Shown piece by piece: positions 39,293-41,977 of a stretch of DNA of 41,977 bases. The position numbers and the translations under genes were made by a program. The stretch is from Caballeronia arationis (GTDB lineage: Bacteria; Pseudomonadota; Gammaproteobacteria; Burkholderiales; Burkholderiaceae). The DNA is taken from contig NZ_FCOG02000056.1 in the NCBI RefSeq assembly GCF_001544975.2, positions 1 through 41,977 on the forward strand, written 5' to 3'. Within the stretch, counting starts at the first letter, position 1. The number at the start of each line of letters is the position of its first letter. Below the pieces are notes generated by a model, which did no database searches, had not been told where the DNA came from, and saw only the letters and a program-made list of their open reading frames with translations.

Positions 39293-40585
39293 ATGGAAAG
39301 CGTCAAACCCGTAGCACCCCAGAGATGGTGGTATCTGATGCCGATCATCTTCATCACCTACAGCCTCGCCTATCTCGATCGCGCGAACTATGGCTTCGCC
39401 GCTGCCGCCGGCATCGACAAGGATCTCGGCATCACGCACGGCATGTCGTCGCTGATCGGCTCGCTGTTCTTTCTCGGCTACTGCCTCTTTCAGGTGCCCG
39501 GCGCGATCTACGCTCAGCGCAACAGCGTGAAGAAGCTGATTTTCTTCAGCCTGATCCTTTGGGGACTGTGCGCGGCTGCAACCGGCATGGTCAGCAACAT
39601 TCCGATGCTGATGGTGCTGCGCTTCGTGCTCGGCGTGGTGGAAGCAGCCGTGATGCCGTCGATGCTGATGTACATCAGCCGCTGGTTCACACGCAGCGAA
39701 CGCTCGCGTGCCAACACGTTCCTGATTCTCGGCAATCCGGTGACGGTGCTGTGGATGTCGGTCGTGTCGGGCTATCTGGTGCACAGCTTCGGCTGGCGCG
39801 AGATGTTCGTGATCGAAGGTCTGCCGGCGATCGCATGGGCGATCGTGTGGTGGTTCACGGTGAAGGATCGCCCCGCCGACGCACCCTGGATGAGCGAAGC
39901 CGAAAAAGTCGAACTCGACGCGCGCCTGAAGGCCGAGCAAGCGCACATCGCGCCTGTGCGCGACTACAAGTCGGCGTTCCGCTCGTCGATCGTGATCAAG
40001 TGCTGCGCGATCCATGCGCTCTGGAGCATCGGCGTGTACGGCTTCATCATGTGGTTGCCGTCGATCCTCAAGCAGGCGTCCACGATCGACATCGTTTCGA
40101 TCGGCTGGCTCGCGGCCGTCCCCTACCTTGGCGCGATCATCCTGATGCTGCTCGCCTCGTGGCTCTCCGACAAGACACGCAACCGCAAGCTCTTCGTGTG
40201 GCCGCTGCTGCTCGTCGGCACCATCGCGTTCGTCGGCTCGTACCTGGTCGGCGGATCGCACTTCTGGATCTCGTTCGCGCTGCTGGTCATCGCCGGTGCT
40301 TCGATGTATGCGCCTTACGGACCGTTCTTCGCGCTCGTGCCCGAACTGATCCCGAGCAACGTGCTCGGCGGCGCGATCGGCCTCATCAATGCGTGCGGTG
40401 CGCTGGGTGCATTCTGCGGCTCATGGGTCGTCGGCTATCTGAACGGCGCGACGGGCAGCCCGGCCGCTTCGTACATGTTCATGGCGGGCGCCCTCCTGCT
40501 GTCGGTCATCCTGATGATCACCGTGCCCGAGCGTTCGGACGAACGCTCCAAGGACGATGCACGGCTCGCCGTGGGCCGCACGTAA
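39293..40585 (+). CDS. MFS transporter, sugar-acid type
   Basis: This 430-residue inner-membrane protein has about twelve membrane segments. The opening RWWYLMPIIFITYSLAYLDR and VLRFVLGVVEAAVMPSMLMY mark the anion:cation symporter family of galactonate and glucarate permeases. I choose ATG 39293 with CCGGAG upstream; the long frame from 38969 lies inside the dehydrogenase gene. Placed between a sugar-acid dehydrogenase and a dehydratase, it is likely the importer of their substrate. Confidence 0.89.
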   Translation: MESVKPVAPQRWWYLMPIIFITYSLAYLDRANYGFAAAAGIDKDLGITHGMSSLIGSLFFLGYCLFQVPGAIYAQRNSVKKLIFFSLILWGLCAAATGMVSNIPMLMVLRFVLGVVEAAVMPSMLMYISRWFTRSERSRANTFLILGNPVTVLWMSVVSGYLVHSFGWREMFVIEGLPAIAWAIVWWFTVKDRPADAPWMSEAEKVELDARLKAEQAHIAPVRDYKSAFRSSIVIKCCAIHALWSIGVYGFIMWLPSILKQASTIDIVSIGWLAAVPYLGAIILMLLASWLSDKTRNRKLFVWPLLLVGTIAFVGSYLVGGSHFWISFALLVIAGASMYAPYGPFFALVPELIPSNVLGGAIGLINACGALGAFCGSWVVGYLNGATGSPAASYMFMAGALLLSVILMITVPERSDERSKDDARLAVGRT

Positions 40586-40630
40586 GCGTCGCCAGTTGCG
40601 GGATCTACTCATCTATTTTGCAGGCATCAC

Positions 40631-41878
40631 ATGGCAACCCTCATTACCGATGTAAAGGTCATCCTGACCGCGCCGGAAGGCATCAATCTGATCGTCGTGA
40701 AAGTGGAGACGAATCAGCCCGGCCTCTACGGACTCGGCTGCGCGACATTCGCGTACCGACACGTCGCGGTGAAGTGCCTGATCGAGGAATATCTGCGGCC
40801 ATTGCTGATCGGGCGCGACGCCGACGCGATCGAGGAGCTCTGGCAGTTGATGCATCAGAACGCGTACTGGCGCAACGGCCCGATAGAAAACAACGCTATA
40901 TCCGGCATCGACATGGCGCTATGGGATATCAAGGGCAAGCTGGCGAACATGCCGCTCTATCAGTTATTCGGCGGCAAGTGCCGCGATGGCGTGCCGATCT
41001 ACCGGCACGCGGATGGACGCGACCTGAGCGAATTGTGCGAGAACATCCAGAAATATCGCGAGCAAGGCATCACGCATATCCGCTGCCAGAGCGGCGGTTA
41101 TGGCGGCGGCGGCTTCGGCCGCGCGCCTGCGAGCGCGCCGCAAGGCGCGTCGGACGGCGTCTATCTGGACAGCCGCAGGTACATGCGCGACACGCTCAAG
41201 CTCTTCGACGGCCTGCGCAGCAAGCTCGACTTCGATGTCGCGCTGTGTCACGACGTGCATGAGCGTTTGAAGCCCGTCGAGGCGATCCGGTTCGCGTGCG
41301 AACTCGAACCCTACGACCTCTTCTTTCTCGAAGACGCGATCGCGCTCGAAGAAGGCGAATGGATGCGCCAGTTGCGCGCGAAGACGACCACGCCGCTTGC
41401 GCAGGGCGAGCTTTTCAACAATCCATCCGAGTGGCGCTTTCTGATCACCGAGCGACTGATCGATTTCATTCGCGTGCATCTGAGCCAGATCGGAGGCATC
41501 ACGGCCGGGCGCAAGCTGCAGATCTTCGCCGAGCAGTTCGGCGTGAGAACCGCGTGGCACGGACCCGGCGACATGTCGCCGCTCGCGCATGCCGCGAACA
41601 TCCACATCGATCTCGCGTCGCGCAATTTCGGCGTGCAGGAATGGTCGGGGACCGAGCCGCCGAACTTCGTGATCCAGGAACTCAAGGGGCCGCGAGCGGC
41701 GTTGCTCGATGTGTTCCCCGGCCTGCCCGAGTTCCGGAACGGCTACGTCTATGCGAACGACAAACCCGGACTTGGCGTGGATATCGACGAAGCCGAAGCG
41801 GCAAAATATCCGTGCGAGAACACGGTCACGACCTGGACGCAGACCAGGCTGAAAGACGGTACGTTGCAGACTCCGTGA
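40631..41878 (+). CDS. Enolase-superfamily sugar-acid dehydratase, ManD/RspA type
   Basis: This 415-residue protein belongs to the mannonate dehydratase branch of the enolase superfamily. The capping domain holds NGPIENNAISGIDMALWDIK. The barrel carries the aspartate and histidine of ALCHDVHERL, glutamates in FFLEDAIALEEGEW and AQGELFNNPSEW, and the histidine in TAWHGPGDMSPLAHAA. Members remove water from mannonate or gluconate to give 2-keto-3-deoxygluconate, and some have very low activity and other roles. It starts 45 bases after the transporter. Its product would be the compound moved by the kdgT-type permease at 16 kb. Confidence 0.86.
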   Translation: MATLITDVKVILTAPEGINLIVVKVETNQPGLYGLGCATFAYRHVAVKCLIEEYLRPLLIGRDADAIEELWQLMHQNAYWRNGPIENNAISGIDMALWDIKGKLANMPLYQLFGGKCRDGVPIYRHADGRDLSELCENIQKYREQGITHIRCQSGGYGGGGFGRAPASAPQGASDGVYLDSRRYMRDTLKLFDGLRSKLDFDVALCHDVHERLKPVEAIRFACELEPYDLFFLEDAIALEEGEWMRQLRAKTTTPLAQGELFNNPSEWRFLITERLIDFIRVHLSQIGGITAGRKLQIFAEQFGVRTAWHGPGDMSPLAHAANIHIDLASRNFGVQEWSGTEPPNFVIQELKGPRAALLDVFPGLPEFRNGYVYANDKPGLGVDIDEAEAAKYPCENTVTTWTQTRLKDGTLQTP

Positions 41879-41902
41879 GCGCGCCGAGAGGAGGCGCGGC
41901 TC
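41877..41902. terminator. Hairpin between convergent genes at the right edge
   Basis: GAGCGCGCC pairs with GGCGCGGCTC (one bulged G) around a 7-base loop. It overlaps the stop codons of both convergent genes. There is no U-run, so efficient termination is uncertain. Confidence 0.45.
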
Positions 41903-41977
41903 ACATGTTCGGATAGTTCGGCCCGCCGCCGCCTTCGGGCGTGACCCAGACGATGTTCTGCGTCGGGTCCTTGATAT
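41901..41977 (-). CDS. C-terminal tail of an unidentified protein (partial)
   Basis: Only the last 24 codons are inside the window. They read toward TGA 41901-41903 and end NIVWVTPEGGGGPNYPNM. The frame is open to the edge and the composition is protein-like. It faces the dehydratase gene. I do not recognise the family from so short an end. Confidence 0.55.
   Translation of the reverse strand, partial: IKDPTQNIVWVTPEGGGGPNYPNM

Noticed and set aside
1..41977. tRNA or rRNA genes, CRISPR arrays, transposases, integrases, attachment sites and replication origins
   Set aside because: I looked for cloverleaf ends, spaced repeats, and transposase or integrase motifs among the translated frames, and found none that could be supported.

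Overview
The window is GC-rich chromosomal DNA that reads like a beta-proteobacterium of the family Burkholderiaceae, most likely Paraburkholderia, Caballeronia or a close relative. This rests on codon use, a short DUF3563 protein, an FNR/universal-stress-protein island, and a mix of sulfonate, purine and sugar-acid catabolic operons. I see no tRNA, rRNA, CRISPR array, insertion sequence or phage gene. Genus-level placement is inference.

Region 1 (1-10254) is a low-oxygen island. Two perfect FNR boxes (2133-2146 and 2181-2194) lie between divergent transcription units. Leftward are a zinc alcohol dehydrogenase, a BON-domain protein broken by an in-frame amber codon, and a truncated universal stress protein (USP). 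Rightward are three USPs, a HemN-like protein that lacks the radical-SAM cysteines, a PAS histidine kinase with its NarL-type regulator, a stand-alone receiver, an FNR regulator with all four Fe-S cysteines, a nitroreductase-like protein and an unknown acidic protein. The encoded regulator and the boxes match each other. As I recall it, the content resembles the low-oxygen-activated (lxa) locus of Burkholderia cenocepacia.

Region 2 (10255-17100) starts with a 468-base gene-free leader holding two perfect hairpins. A tight five-gene operon follows: NMT1/THI5-type binding protein, Rieske oxygenase, ABC ATPase, permease, and an 8-oxoguanine-deaminase/triazine-hydrolase-type amidohydrolase. It looks like uptake and breakdown of an unidentified N-heterocycle. 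A kdgT-type permease comes next.

Region 3 (17188-26631) is mostly on the minus strand. It holds an alpha/beta hydrolase, a 45-residue DUF3563 protein behind a good sigma-54 promoter, a diiron beta-lactamase-fold protein paired with a MOSC-reductase-ferredoxin fusion, a small secreted repeat protein, a REC-PAS-sigma-54 activator, and a hybrid histidine kinase with a duplicated PAS unit.

Region 4 (27136-33122) is a sulfur-scavenging operon: TauD/AtsK dioxygenase, sulfonate-type binding protein, two permeases, an ATPase, and a DmoA/NtaA-type flavin monooxygenase.

Region 5 (33127-37406) concerns urate breakdown: OHCU decarboxylase, a LysR regulator, a divergent MFS transporter, and two tandem hydroxyisourate hydrolases, one with a Tat signal. 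No urate oxidase is present. Region 6 (37620-41977) concerns sugar acids: a FadR-type regulator with its own palindrome, an SDR, an MFS transporter, a ManD-type dehydratase, and the tail of an unidentified gene at the right edge.
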